Source: a virus. Taken from it: DNA of 64,000 nt. The stretch covers positions 47,488 to 111,487 of IMG/VR virus record IMGVR_UViG_3300008267_000006; one strand, written 5' to 3'. A program made the translations under genes and the position numbers. The notes beneath the pieces are model-generated. The model did no database searches. It saw only the letters and a program-made list of their open reading frames with translations, and was not told the origin of the DNA. This document shows positions 1-8,815 of the stretch, one piece after another (the stretch's first letter is position 1; each line of letters starts with the position of its first letter).

Positions 1-2676
1 ATCAACAAGATCTGGTGTTGTAGTGGTTTTATCTAAAATTACTTTAAAATCATCTAATCCAAATCTTGATTTAACACTTGCAAGGAATGGATTAGCAAGA
101 TCTGTAAATCTTTTCCAAGTAATTTCAACATTTGGATCAAATAGAACAGTCGAAGCCATACGGCTGATTTCTTTCTTAACGTAGATCATTAGACGACGAA
201 CGTTAATTCTATCAAGAGCACTTGGTGTTGCTTGTAGAGTCTTTTGACCAAATACAACAATTCCTTCGCTTGGGAAAGTTGCAATTGGGTTTACGTTTGC
301 TGCATAGAGTAGATCTCTATCTTTTGATGTTAATCTAGTGGCGGTTTGAACAACTGGTAGACCAGCAGCACCGTCGCTTAATCCACCACGATTAAATCCA
401 GCTGGAGCAAACCATAATTCAGTCTTGGCTTGTGAGCTAGAGAAAGTACCTAAAGCAGCAATAGATGGTGGTAACCATACTAGAGCACCATTTGAAGCAT
501 CTCTTGCTTGAACCCATGGGAAAAATGCACATCCGTAGCTTGTATTTAATGAACGAAGTTTTAGTTTATTTAATACATTGCTAATATTTGGTTTACGGAC
601 AGAGGCATCTTCTGTATTTGAAGCTTTTGCTTCTTCTGGTACATAATCACCAACTAGATCAACAATTGCTAGAGCATCTCCTCTTTGTTCACAAATATCT
701 AACATAGTAGAAGTTAGTGATTCGTTTTCAATACTTGGAACAGCTAAAATATTCATTTCAAGTGATTCTGGATCTGATACTGATTGAAGCGCCACTTTAA
801 CACTGTTAAAAGCAACATTGTTAAATTCAGTTTTTCCATCTAATAAATTTTTGCTAAAAGGAGTTCTTACAGTAATATCAAGACCGTCAAAGCCACCTTC
901 TAATGGAAGAGTAAACTTATTAAAGTTTGCTAATAGTATTGATCTACCATCAGATGAAGTTACGTTTGCAGCAGTTAAAGATTTACCAGCTGCTCTGTTT
1001 CCAGCGGCCCAAGTTGGAGTAACAGATTGAACAATTGATCCGCTTGAATATGAAGCAGAAACATCATCTAGAGAGAAGAAAACTGAAGCAGTGGTTGCAG
1101 TATTATATTTTGATTCAACTCTTACTAAATCTAATATATCTTGATTAAATCTTTTTGTTTGAGAAACGTTTGTTTGTAGACCAAAATAGACTGATTGTAG
1201 ATTTGAGCCATAAGAGTTTGCTGCTGAAGTTAGCATAGGTAATTGTGGATATGCAAAGCTAGCAGTATATACTTGATTACCAGTTATTGCAGTGCCGTTA
1301 ACAAATGGTAAAGTTGCTGCTGGTATATTTCCGTTGGTTGCATTAACAGTTTGTGGAGCGTATCTGTTTGCAGTATAAAAACCAAATGGTAATAATGTTG
1401 CATCAGTAATACCTAAATCAACATCTTGATTCATTTTTACTCTGATGTATTTTGAATTATTTGGATTGTTTCCATATTCAATAAATTGCTTTTTTGTATA
1501 ATCCCACTTTGAATATTTGTCACCAATAATTTTTGCAATATAATTTGGTGAAGTTGGATCAAGAGTTAAGTTTGCAAAGACTTCAAGGTATTGTGGTGCT
1601 ACATCCGAATCATTCATTGCTCTAACTGCAACGGTAAAAGTTCCGTATCTAACGTTAACATTGTTTGATTCATTGATATCTTGAATAGAAATTTTAATAT
1701 TTGAGTTAGTCCAAGAATTTTCTGTTAGTCCATAAAATTTAAATAATTTTTGTACTGGATATTCGCCATTTGTAGCAACGAAGGAGCCGGTATCTAAGTT
1801 GGTGTGTTGAGAAACAACCCAGCCAGATTCTGCATCTTGGGCTTGTAGTTCAAAATTTGATAATGCACCCTGTGTTGAAGCTAGAGGAACAAGAACCGCA
1901 GCAAAATTAGTTCCATTTACGCTATTTTTATCTAGCCAAGTTTTAAATGTTGGTCCAAGGAAATATTTCTCTGTTCTATCAGAATAATTTGAATTTGATG
2001 TTAATACTGGGCTGGTATTTAAAACTGTGCGAATATATTTTTTGCTTCCATCGTCAAAATTAACAATTTTTGTTTTTCCATCTAATACAATTTTAAATTC
2101 TGGTGAAGTGCTACCGGCAACGTTACGAACAAAAGCCCCAGTTGCAGCTGATCCTTCTGTGGATCCACTTAGTGGTTTTCCTATTAAACCAACAGTGCCG
2201 ATTCCAGAATCAGTATATATAACAGCTGCAAGAGATGCGGTTGCACCACCGGCTGCTGTTGTATACACATCAGTTGAGCTTGCCGAGATTGGCATAACAA
2301 AAAGTCCGTATGCCTTATCTTTAGACCATCCTGGTGTTCCAGAAGAAGCATTTTCATTTAGATAACCAGCTAACTTTATAAAGGTTAGTGGACCAGAATT
2401 TTTTAAGTATGCTTGTGCAGCATAAGCACCATATGTTGGAGCGGTTGGCATACCACTTCTCCAAACATCTCCATTAACAATACCAGGTGATGGTTGTCCA
2501 AAGATTTGAACGAATTCTTCATAATCTCGTACTTTTACAGCTCTCATGGATGGACCACGAACTGATGTACCAACAACAACTGGTCCAATTCCTTCTGGTT
2601 GTTTGCGTACTCCTGATTCGTCTACTTCATTGGTGAAAACACCGGGACTTACAAACTTAAATTTATCAACTGACAT
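1..2676 (-). CDS. gp18: Contractile tail sheath protein, 3' end outside window
   Basis: I translated this from the minus strand; the reading frame is open from the ATG at 2674-2676 to the left edge, giving 892 residues without a stop. The N-terminus (VSPGVFTNEVDESG) is the usual opening of phage sheath proteins. The C-terminal part carries the sheath core: a segment with NRGG, then TRLTSKDRDLLYAANVNPI, GIVVFGQKTL, and RINVRRLMIYVKKEI. In the family this subunit polymerises around the tail tube and contracts at infection. At over 892 residues it is longer than T4 gp18 (about 660), so extra surface domains probably lie in the middle. A strong AAGGAG ribosome site sits 8 nt upstream, and an ACTATTTATA box lies about 40 nt upstream. 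The extreme C-terminus is beyond the window. Confidence 0.95.
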   Translation of the reverse strand, partial: MSVDKFKFVSPGVFTNEVDESGVRKQPEGIGPVVVGTSVRGPSMRAVKVRDYEEFVQIFGQPSPGIVNGDVWRSGMPTAPTYGAYAAQAYLKNSGPLTFIKLAGYLNENASSGTPGWSKDKAYGLFVMPISASSTDVYTTAAGGATASLAAVIYTDSGIGTVGLIGKPLSGSTEGSAATGAFVRNVAGSTSPEFKIVLDGKTKIVNFDDGSKKYIRTVLNTSPVLTSNSNYSDRTEKYFLGPTFKTWLDKNSVNGTNFAAVLVPLASTQGALSNFELQAQDAESGWVVSQHTNLDTGSFVATNGEYPVQKLFKFYGLTENSWTNSNIKISIQDINESNNVNVRYGTFTVAVRAMNDSDVAPQYLEVFANLTLDPTSPNYIAKIIGDKYSKWDYTKKQFIEYGNNPNNSKYIRVKMNQDVDLGITDATLLPFGFYTANRYAPQTVNATNGNIPAATLPFVNGTAITGNQVYTASFAYPQLPMLTSAANSYGSNLQSVYFGLQTNVSQTKRFNQDILDLVRVESKYNTATTASVFFSLDDVSASYSSGSIVQSVTPTWAAGNRAAGKSLTAANVTSSDGRSILLANFNKFTLPLEGGFDGLDITVRTPFSKNLLDGKTEFNNVAFNSVKVALQSVSDPESLEMNILAVPSIENESLTSTMLDICEQRGDALAIVDLVGDYVPEEAKASNTEDASVRKPNISNVLNKLKLRSLNTSYGCAFFPWVQARDASNGALVWLPPSIAALGTFSSSQAKTELWFAPAGFNRGGLSDGAAGLPVVQTATRLTSKDRDLLYAANVNPIATFPSEGIVVFGQKTLQATPSALDRINVRRLMIYVKKEISRMASTVLFDPNVEITWKRFTDLANPFLASVKSRFGLDDFKVILDKTTTTPDLVD

Positions 2677-2683
2677 TATTATG

Positions 2684-2690
2684 TCTCCTT
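2684..2690 (-). promoter_or_regulatory. Shine-Dalgarno of tail sheath gene
   Basis: AAGGAGA on the minus strand, about 8 nt before the ATG at 2676. It fixes the start of the sheath gene, which is cut by the window edge. Confidence 0.8.
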
Positions 2691-2717
2691 AATTTCATGG
2701 GAATTACTTTTATTTAT

Positions 2718-2727
2718 TATAAATAGT
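2718..2727 (-). promoter_or_regulatory. Putative late promoter box upstream of tail sheath
   Basis: The minus strand reads ACTATTTATA, 41 nt upstream of the sheath ATG and downstream of the stop of the preceding gene. It is one of the best matches to a motif that recurs before transcription-unit heads in this window. The role is inferred from recurrence and position. Confidence 0.55.
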
Positions 2728-2750
2728 AGACTAGTGCTACAAAGTTCTTT

Positions 2751-3257
2751 TTACTTTGAATTAAATACACTTTCTCTTGCTTTAATACATTTGGCTAAAA
2801 TTTCAAATTTATGATCTATTTGCCCAAATAATCTTTTTGATTCATTTAAGGATACTATTTCATAAAACGTATCACCATACAAAACATAATCACCCTCTCT
2901 TACATATAATTCTTGATCTTCGATTAATCTACGTCTATGAAATTTAACAACTATAGAGGTTAAACGATCTATTCCATATGCTTCTGCTGTTGTTTTGCTT
3001 CCTTCCCATTCAATAAGAGCATTTATTTTTATTGGGGAAAGAAATGTTTTTTTAACTGCCTCTCCATATATTGGATGATAATTTGTATGTTCTCTGCTAA
3101 TTGGATAATATATAACAGTTTGTCCAATCACTCTTTCTATTAATTCATCATTTACTTGCTTAACAAGATTTCTCTCCTTTTCTCCAAGAAAAAGAGGAGG
3201 TGGAGGTGATTCTTGTGGAATCTCTGCTATATTTTCTGTTTTCTTTTTTCTTGCCAT
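2751..3257 (-). CDS. Neck/head-completion-like protein
   Basis: 168 residues from the ATG at 3255-3257 (MARKKKTEN). A longer reading would need a TTG codon overlapping the previous stop. After a charged, proline-rich N-terminus (residues 5-25), the protein is predicted mostly beta: residues about 45-85 and 95-150, with segments such as YYPISREHTNYHPIYGEAV and GDYVLYGDTFYEIVSLNE. Its position between the preceding neck-like gene and the tail sheath matches the neck genes (13/14) in T4-like phages, and the fold pattern suits a connector or stopper. I know no catalytic motif here. The assignment rests on context and on vague resemblance to neck proteins of marine T4-like phages. It follows the upstream gene directly (stop codon at 3262). 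Confidence 0.5.
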   Translation of the reverse strand: MARKKKTENIAEIPQESPPPPLFLGEKERNLVKQVNDELIERVIGQTVIYYPISREHTNYHPIYGEAVKKTFLSPIKINALIEWEGSKTTAEAYGIDRLTSIVVKFHRRRLIEDQELYVREGDYVLYGDTFYEIVSLNESKRLFGQIDHKFEILAKCIKARESVFNSK

Positions 3258-3261
3258 AATA

Positions 3262-4533
3262 TTATCCAACAAATATCAAGTTAGGAATAAAGCTTTGAGC
3301 TTTTGATGCTTCTTCCATCATTTTAGCACTTGTCTCGCTTACCTTAGAATAAGTCATCTCTTCTAGCTGAGTCTTTAATTCTTCTCTTAGATCTTTTTGT
3401 TCTTCCTTACCTTCAGAAATAAGTTTATCACCGTTAAGTGTAACTTGTTCTCCTGGAATAGGTATATTTGCAAATTTACTTCTTACTTGCCCAAGCATTT
3501 CTTTGCAAATTGCTAATGCAAATCTACGAATCCATTGTTTACCTATTGAATTAATTTTATCATATGGTAAATTTTGGAATGGCATAGTATTCATATTATT
3601 TATTCCATTTATAGTTGATTTAACTGTTGGATCTGAATTTTTCCAAGCATCAGATGGAATAGAGTATTCAAAAAAGAATTTAGTTGGAGTAGCTGCATTT
3701 GGAACAGGAAATATTCTTAAAATATTATTTCTTAATTGAAACGACCAATCAGAAACTCTTGTTTTAATAGCATCTTCGTATGCCATTGCTTGTAGTTTAT
3801 TTTGCCATGTCGGAACAATTTCAAATGTACTATCATCAGCATATTGTCCATATGTACTTAAATTTCCAACAACATTTAGACCACCAAAATAACCATAAAA
3901 ATTCCAGCTTGCACCAATTGTTTTATAAAATACTTTTTTAATTAATACTTTTTTATTATCAAGAGCAATATTATTAGCAGCGGCTGAAGAACTGACAGCT
4001 TTTTGTAAATCATAATCTTGTTGTCCAACAACAGTATCTATAGATGCTGAATATGTTGGCTCGTTACCATTTAAAGATACCTCGTCATTAACTGAATTTG
4101 CTATGCCTTTTATATATGTAAAACTCATTTTAGGAAATGCAAGATTTGCATTTATATTATCTAATGATCCAGTTATTTGTCCGTCACTGTTAAAAGAACT
4201 TGTTGATTGACCAAGAACAAATGGTAGTGCATTTTTTGATTGATGTAGGTTTATTAAATAGGAATATTCAAGACATGCTTCTTCGTATGCTGCGTGTACT
4301 TGATTTTCAACTAATTCAATATCTAGTACATCTCCACCAAGTTTTTTATATACATACGAAACTTGCTCTACTGAGCCTGTTTTATATTCATTGATTTGTT
4401 CATTTGTCCAATAACTTTCATTAACATATACACCAAAAGGTAAATTAAAATTATTTACATTTATTATGTTCCCTGTTATTGGTAAAATAACTTTGCTCAT
4501 TTGTGATAATGGTGAAAGTACTGGTAGGGACAT
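3262..4533 (-). CDS. Neck/connector-like structural protein (gp13-type position)
   Basis: 423 residues with a GAGGAA ribosome site before the ATG. Residues about 70-100 hold a helical segment (VENQVHAAYEEACLEYSYL) that resembles head-tail adaptor helical bundles. The middle is beta-rich. The C-terminal part (residues 330-405) is helical, with a charged coiled coil (EEQKDLREELKTQLEEM). In tailed phages such proteins sit under the portal and complete the head before tail joining. This gene heads a minus-strand unit: an ACTATTTATTTATG box lies 26 nt upstream, back to back with the only plus-strand gene. The next gene starts right at its stop. The call depends on position next to sheath and capsid genes; the exact T4 counterpart is uncertain. 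Confidence 0.5.
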   Translation of the reverse strand: MSLPVLSPLSQMSKVILPITGNIINVNNFNLPFGVYVNESYWTNEQINEYKTGSVEQVSYVYKKLGGDVLDIELVENQVHAAYEEACLEYSYLINLHQSKNALPFVLGQSTSSFNSDGQITGSLDNINANLAFPKMSFTYIKGIANSVNDEVSLNGNEPTYSASIDTVVGQQDYDLQKAVSSSAAANNIALDNKKVLIKKVFYKTIGASWNFYGYFGGLNVVGNLSTYGQYADDSTFEIVPTWQNKLQAMAYEDAIKTRVSDWSFQLRNNILRIFPVPNAATPTKFFFEYSIPSDAWKNSDPTVKSTINGINNMNTMPFQNLPYDKINSIGKQWIRRFALAICKEMLGQVRSKFANIPIPGEQVTLNGDKLISEGKEEQKDLREELKTQLEEMTYSKVSETSAKMMEEASKAQSFIPNLIFVG

Positions 4534-4555
4534 TATTTTTCCTCAAATAAAATAT

Positions 4556-4569
4556 CATAAATAAATAGT
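4556..4569 (-). promoter_or_regulatory. Putative late promoter box upstream of neck genes
   Basis: The minus strand reads ACTATTTATTTATG, about 22-26 nt upstream of the ATG at 4533. The 12-mer TATTTATTTATG recurs exactly inside the terminator hairpin at 34.12 kb. Confidence 0.55.
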
Positions 4570-4618
4570 TTTTATAATCTTTTAAAGCAATAAAACATTC
4601 CTTAACTTTATAAAGCTT

Positions 4619-4628
4619 CTATTTATAG
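4619..4628 (+). promoter_or_regulatory. Putative late promoter box of the lone plus-strand gene
   Basis: CTATTTATAG on the plus strand, only 4 nt before the ATG at 4633. It is the same motif and sense orientation as the minus-strand boxes, although its spacing implies a leaderless or later start. Confidence 0.4.
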
Positions 4629-4632
4629 TACC

Positions 4633-5190
4633 ATGAAAATAAAAATAAATGAAAAAAAGAAATCAGCAGGTAGAGAAAAATTCTGCAAAAGTAAAGCAAC
4701 AAGAGAATATGGTAAAAAAACAAGCCTATATCGCTCAATGGCGCTTTCAAAATGTAGAAAAGGCAAGATCTGGAAAGAAGCCATAGAAGCTGGTGTTCAA
4801 AGTTCAATTCTAGAAGAACAATTATTATTTGAACTAGAATCTATTAAAGATTTAGGCGACGACACAGCAACTCTTGATGATGGCACACATGTTTGCGAGG
4901 CGTGTCTATATGAGACTTTAACTACTCTTGATGAGAATGTATTAGAGGAAGCTGAATATCATGGTCGCAAGGTTACACTAAATAAACCAATGCGTGGCGA
5001 TGTTAAAAAGTTCAAAGTGTTCGTCAAGGATCCCAAAACAGGTAATGTTAAAAAAGTTAATTTTGGTGATCCTAATATGCGTATAAAGAAAAGCAATCCA
5101 AAACGTCGTAAATCATTTCGTGCTCGTCATCATTGTGAAAACCCTGGTCCTAAAACAAAAAGTAGGTACTGGAGCTGTCGCAAGTGGTAG
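4633..5190 (+). CDS. Conserved phage protein of unknown function, Cys- and Lys-rich
   Basis: 185 residues and the only gene on the plus strand. The N-terminal 50 residues are very basic with Cys18 and Cys41 (AGREKFCKSKATREYG). Residues 70-110 are acidic with a CEAC pair (88-91) that could bind zinc. The C-terminal 75 residues (from GRKVTLNKPMRGDVKKF) contain a VNFGDPNM stretch, then FRARHHC and a terminal YWSCRKW. I recall this tail module from small proteins of T4-like marine phages, where its function is unknown. It is flanked by a divergent promoter region and its own terminator at 5232-5265. No Shine-Dalgarno is visible before the ATG, so the true start is uncertain. Its basic character suggests binding to nucleic acid or the capsid; that is inference. 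Confidence 0.7.
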   Translation: MKIKINEKKKSAGREKFCKSKATREYGKKTSLYRSMALSKCRKGKIWKEAIEAGVQSSILEEQLLFELESIKDLGDDTATLDDGTHVCEACLYETLTTLDENVLEEAEYHGRKVTLNKPMRGDVKKFKVFVKDPKTGNVKKVNFGDPNMRIKKSNPKRRKSFRARHHCENPGPKTKSRYWSCRKW

Positions 5191-5231
5191 TAGTATTATA
5201 ATTTAAACACACTACATATAGTAGATAAAAG

Positions 5232-5265
5232 AAACCCGCCTGACTCGATAAAGAGGGGCGGGTTT
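5232..5265 (+). terminator. Rho-independent terminator after the plus-strand gene
   Basis: A 9-bp stem AAACCCGCC / GGCGGGTTT with a 16-nt loop, followed by TATTATTTG. It lies 42 nt after the stop at 5190. The reverse strand also has a T-rich flank, so it may act in both directions. Confidence 0.8.
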
Positions 5266-5321
5266 ATTATTTGTAAAGGGTGTTATGACACATTTTCTTC
5301 TTGGCAGTTCTTATTTAGAAC

Positions 5322-5352
5322 AAAAAAGAACCCCCGGCATTTCTGCCGGGGG
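5322..5352 (-). terminator. Rho-independent terminator after major capsid gene
   Basis: On the minus strand a 9-bp GC-rich stem (CCCCCGGCA / TGCCGGGGG) closes a GAAA tetraloop and is followed by TTCTTTTTT. It lies 34 nt after the capsid stop codon and blocks read-through into the convergent plus-strand gene. Confidence 0.9.
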
Positions 5353-5385
5353 CCTTTATTAGCAAACCGCTTGTTTTAAGCTAGT

Positions 5386-7161
5386 TTAGCCTAGTAGATC
5401 TTGAATTACTACAAGACCATACATATCTGGGCGAACCATCGTCTTACCATAACGAGTCATTACAGCCTTACGTGGAACGAAGGTGTTAGGATCGAAAATG
5501 GTTGGGGTGCTTTGTAGTGGTACGTATGGGGCATATACGTAACCGCTTTCTAGGAAGCTACCACCTTTACGACCTACTAGGATTACGTTACGTAGGAAGT
5601 ATGGGTGAACAATGATATCCCATTTCTTGTTTAGATCACCAACACGAACAGCACCTACTGAACCTTTTTCATCGGTTGCAGTTACTGATGCGCGGAAACC
5701 GCTGGTGAATTCAAGAATGTTAGCAACTTCTGGACCACATACAAGGAAGTTAGCTCCACCGCGTAGAGTTTTACGATGGATTAGAGCTGAACAATCATTG
5801 ATGGTTTCAACTAGGGTTTCATACCACATTTGAACGTTACCAGTGAAATCTGGAGGAGCAGCATAACCACCTGATAGGGTTGAACCTAGATCAGCGCCAG
5901 TATCGCGGTTAACAAATTTACCTGGACGACGTGACCAGTATTTGACACCGGCAGTTGCGCCCTTGACTAGATCGTTCATGATTTCTTGATCAATTTCTAG
6001 ACCAATTTGTTCTGATAACATTGAAGTTAGTTCTACTTCAGCATCTAGATTGTGATAAGCATTTAGATCTTGACCTAGTTCTGGAGTCCATGAAGCTTTT
6101 AGCTTACGTGAACGAGCAGTGATTGAGTATGAATCGACTTTTAGTTCGATTTCTGGAATTGCTGAAGAACCTTCCATTGTCCATGGGGTTGCACCAACAA
6201 CAGCACCTAATGCGCTATCACCAACAGCAACAACATTGTCCTTGACTGGGTATGATAGTAATACGTGTGAAGCGGTTACAACTGCGGCTAGAGCAGCATC
6301 ACCCTTAGCAGCAACTACAACTTCTAGTGATTTCGCACCAGTTGAAGGATCAACAAATACTCTTGATAGACGACGAACTAGTTTAGCACTATTTGCTAGT
6401 GAAGAACCAGCAGCATCTTGTTCACCAGCGGCTACCGCACCAGCATTTTGTGCAAATGATACTGAGAATACGTCATTTTCAGCTAGTAGTTGGCTGTTTG
6501 CAATATTAGCAAATGGTACGCGTAGTACTGAAGCTGAAACGTAGTTTGAATCAGTTAGTAGATCTGCATCCCAACGTACTGCTTTTTTATCAGCATCAGA
6601 AGCGGTTGCTAGACCAAACTTGGCTACTTCAACAACGTTTGAAGCAGTGGTTGAAGAGTGATAGCGAGCGGTGTGATAACCGTTTGCCATGTTGTAGAAA
6701 CCTTTTTCAGCATTATCTACACCTTCGATACGAACACCGCCGGTGATTTGTACACCTAGACGATCACCGAAGAATGATTCACCTTTGTTGAATACCTTGT
6801 CACCAGTGTTACCGATATCGCTTCCACGGCGGAAATCCATGAAGAATACTAGACCTGATGGTAGGCTCATTGGTTGTACTGATACTAGATCGTTAGCGAT
6901 TAGACCAGCGAATACACGACGAACGATTGGGAACGCTACTGAGGCAAAGCCTTGTACGTCACCATTTGACATAGTGTTGGTTTCTTTTAGTAGTTCTTTT
7001 GCTTGATTCTCTAGTAGAATGGACATGGTGCTTTTTTGACGAGCATCCTTTAGACCTTCTAGTAGACCGCTCTTTTCCCATTTAGAAACTAGAGCAGCAG
7101 TTTCTTTGAGAGTATTACGTTCAACGATACCCTCGGTTAATTTTTCTAATACGTTACCCAT
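5386..7161 (-). CDS. gp23: Major capsid protein (gp23-like)
   Basis: 591 residues, a little above T4 gp23 (521). It shows the family hallmarks: an N-terminal helical delta region (residues 1-60) with LLEN at 49-52 and LLKE at 57-60, possible sites for the prohead protease (which prefers L/I-x-E); then MSNGDVQGF (64-72); the SVQPMSLPSGLVFFMDF core segment; and IGLEIDQEIMNDLVKGA in the C-terminal half. It forms the hexamers of the T4-type HK97-fold shell. It follows the scaffold gene by 23 nt and ends in a strong terminator. The ribosome site is CAGGAGAA. I see no clear late promoter box directly upstream, so it is probably co-transcribed with the scaffold. Codon use is more GC-rich than in neighbouring genes, consistent with very high expression. 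Confidence 0.95.
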   Translation of the reverse strand: MGNVLEKLTEGIVERNTLKETAALVSKWEKSGLLEGLKDARQKSTMSILLENQAKELLKETNTMSNGDVQGFASVAFPIVRRVFAGLIANDLVSVQPMSLPSGLVFFMDFRRGSDIGNTGDKVFNKGESFFGDRLGVQITGGVRIEGVDNAEKGFYNMANGYHTARYHSSTTASNVVEVAKFGLATASDADKKAVRWDADLLTDSNYVSASVLRVPFANIANSQLLAENDVFSVSFAQNAGAVAAGEQDAAGSSLANSAKLVRRLSRVFVDPSTGAKSLEVVVAAKGDAALAAVVTASHVLLSYPVKDNVVAVGDSALGAVVGATPWTMEGSSAIPEIELKVDSYSITARSRKLKASWTPELGQDLNAYHNLDAEVELTSMLSEQIGLEIDQEIMNDLVKGATAGVKYWSRRPGKFVNRDTGADLGSTLSGGYAAPPDFTGNVQMWYETLVETINDCSALIHRKTLRGGANFLVCGPEVANILEFTSGFRASVTATDEKGSVGAVRVGDLNKKWDIIVHPYFLRNVILVGRKGGSFLESGYVYAPYVPLQSTPTIFDPNTFVPRKAVMTRYGKTMVRPDMYGLVVIQDLLG

Positions 7162-7184
7162 TTTATTCTCCTGTAGAATATTTG

Positions 7185-8426
7185 TTATTTTATACCTGCT
7201 AAAATTTTCATACGTTCTGATTCATATGCATCTACCGATACATTTTTTGGTCTAGAGATAAAGCCAGAACTACCACGATTTAATGCTTCGCTTAGTGATT
7301 CTTTTGGTTTCTTATTAGAAATACCTTGCACTGCGCTTTGAAGAGTACCGTAAATTGTTTTTGCTTCTAGAACCGTTTTTGCATTGGAAATGTTTTCAAC
7401 AATATTTTCTTTTTGTCGCTCATTCAGGGAGTTATTTCCAAATACTTTATTAATATATAGTAATTTAGCGTTTGAAAGACTTAATTTTTCTGTATGTTCT
7501 TTAAGAGTTATTAAATTATCTTTTAATTCTTCTACGAGAACAGACATTCTTTTATTATCTTTTATTGATTCTTCTAGTTTACATTCTAGATCTTTTACTT
7601 TTTCTTCTTCCTCTTTACGTCTTTTTTCTTCTTCTTCATCTCTAGCAGCAGCAAATTCAACATTTCTATCAATTTCTTTTTCTGCGCTAGTTTGACCTTT
7701 CCAGCCTCTTAATTGGTGTTTTGGATTTAGGTCAACTTTTAGTTCTTCTTCTAGTTCGTTAATTTCTTCTTCAGATAATTCGAACTCTTCCTCTAAGCTA
7801 GCTGCATCATCTTTTAATTCAGATACAGCATCTGGAGAGACAGTTTCTTCTACTGGGTCTGTTGTTTCGTCTAGTTCAAATTCCATTTCTTCATCAAGCT
7901 CTTCTTGCTCTTCAGTTTCTTCTTGGGAGCAATCACTTTCTTCCATTTCCTCTTTTTCTTCAAAAAGTTCTTCATCAAGCTCTAGTTCTTCTGCGATTGG
8001 AGCAGCTGGAGCTAATTCTGGAGCGGCTTGTTGTTGTTCTGGGGATGAAAGGATAGGAGAACCACCAATTTCACTAGAAAGTTGCTTTTTTAATTTATCA
8101 AAGTCTATAGTTATTAATTCATCATCGTCACCATCAAGAAATGATGATGGTACATCTTCAAATGCCTCATCTTCTTCTGGCTGTTGTGTTTGAGCAGCTG
8201 CATCAGGTACTGGTGGTGCAGCTTGTGCATCTGGAACAGCAGCAGCGGCATCTTCTGGAGTTGTTTCTGGTGTATCTGATGATTGTGGTTCATCTTGCTC
8301 TAATAATTTTAGAGTTTGAGTAAACTCATCCTTATATTTCTCTATTAAGGCTGCTTCTGCGCTTTTTAGTGCTGTTTCTCTGAGTGCAGTTGCATCTGCA
8401 ATGGCTTCTTCTAGCAAATTTGACAT
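7185..8426 (-). CDS. gp22: Prohead core scaffolding protein (gp22-like)
   Basis: 413 residues, strongly acidic. Residues 40-240 are dominated by Glu, Asp, Pro and Ala with several poly-acidic runs, followed by a long coiled coil (about 245-330) and a basic C-terminus (SRPKNVSVDAYESERMK). The helical N-terminus, acidic middle, position just before the capsid gene and lack of any enzyme motif match the T4 prohead core, which templates shell assembly and is then degraded by gp21. It is longer than T4 gp22 (269), the extra length being the acidic low-complexity region. An ACTATTTATA box lies 39 nt upstream, so this gene probably heads the scaffold-capsid unit. Confidence 0.8.
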   Translation of the reverse strand: MSNLLEEAIADATALRETALKSAEAALIEKYKDEFTQTLKLLEQDEPQSSDTPETTPEDAAAAVPDAQAAPPVPDAAAQTQQPEEDEAFEDVPSSFLDGDDDELITIDFDKLKKQLSSEIGGSPILSSPEQQQAAPELAPAAPIAEELELDEELFEEKEEMEESDCSQEETEEQEELDEEMEFELDETTDPVEETVSPDAVSELKDDAASLEEEFELSEEEINELEEELKVDLNPKHQLRGWKGQTSAEKEIDRNVEFAAARDEEEEKRRKEEEEKVKDLECKLEESIKDNKRMSVLVEELKDNLITLKEHTEKLSLSNAKLLYINKVFGNNSLNERQKENIVENISNAKTVLEAKTIYGTLQSAVQGISNKKPKESLSEALNRGSSGFISRPKNVSVDAYESERMKILAGIK

Positions 8427-8465
8427 TAATTAGTCTCCTATCAACGACTAAAAACAGTTTTTTTA

Positions 8466-8475
8466 TATAAATAGT
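8466..8475 (-). promoter_or_regulatory. Putative late promoter box upstream of scaffold and capsid
   Basis: ACTATTTATA on the minus strand in the short gap between the 8507-8809 gene and the scaffold ATG at 8426. Spacing to the start is 39 nt, as for the sheath gene. Confidence 0.55.
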
Positions 8476-8506
8476 GCTTTAATACATCAATTGACTATTA
8501 TAATAG

Positions 8507-8809
8507 CTATTGACGATTATTTATATTTTTATTTATTGTTTTTTTCTTCTTTTTTGATTTTTCTTCTACTTCTGACATTAAATCTTTGTTATGTTTTTGA
8601 GCGTTTCTCTTATATCTCTCTCTTTTTTCACGCTCTTTGACACTTTTCTTCACAAATCTTCTATTCCAAGCACAATTATCATATAAATATTGAACTAAAG
8701 ACTCTTTGCTACAAGCTTTAATAAATTTCTTAATTAACTGATCTGTGCTTTCTTCAGTTGGTCTTACATGATCTGGAAGTTTTACTTCTAAATGTACTGC
8801 TCTACCCAT
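8507..8809 (-). CDS. Small basic protein, possible bS21-like ribosomal protein
   Basis: 100 residues with a basic second half. Residues 25-75 read LIKKFIKACSKESLVQYLYD, then WNRRFVKKSVKERE and KRERYKRNAQ. This parallels the bacterial bS21 pattern (a [R/K]RF-K-x-C-x-K-x-x-[L/V] helix followed by an aromatic-basic segment and a lysine/arginine tail), with about three extra residues in the middle. Phage-encoded bS21 homologs are known in marine tailed phages, where they may bias host ribosomes. Residues 76-100 are a lysine/asparagine tail. The protein sits between the 149-residue gene (6 nt away) and the scaffold. The bS21 relation is a by-eye judgement; a small DNA- or capsid-binding protein is the alternative. 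Confidence 0.4.
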   Translation of the reverse strand: MGRAVHLEVKLPDHVRPTEESTDQLIKKFIKACSKESLVQYLYDNCAWNRRFVKKSVKEREKRERYKRNAQKHNKDLMSEVEEKSKKKKKTINKNINNRQ

Positions 8810-8815
8810 ATTGTC

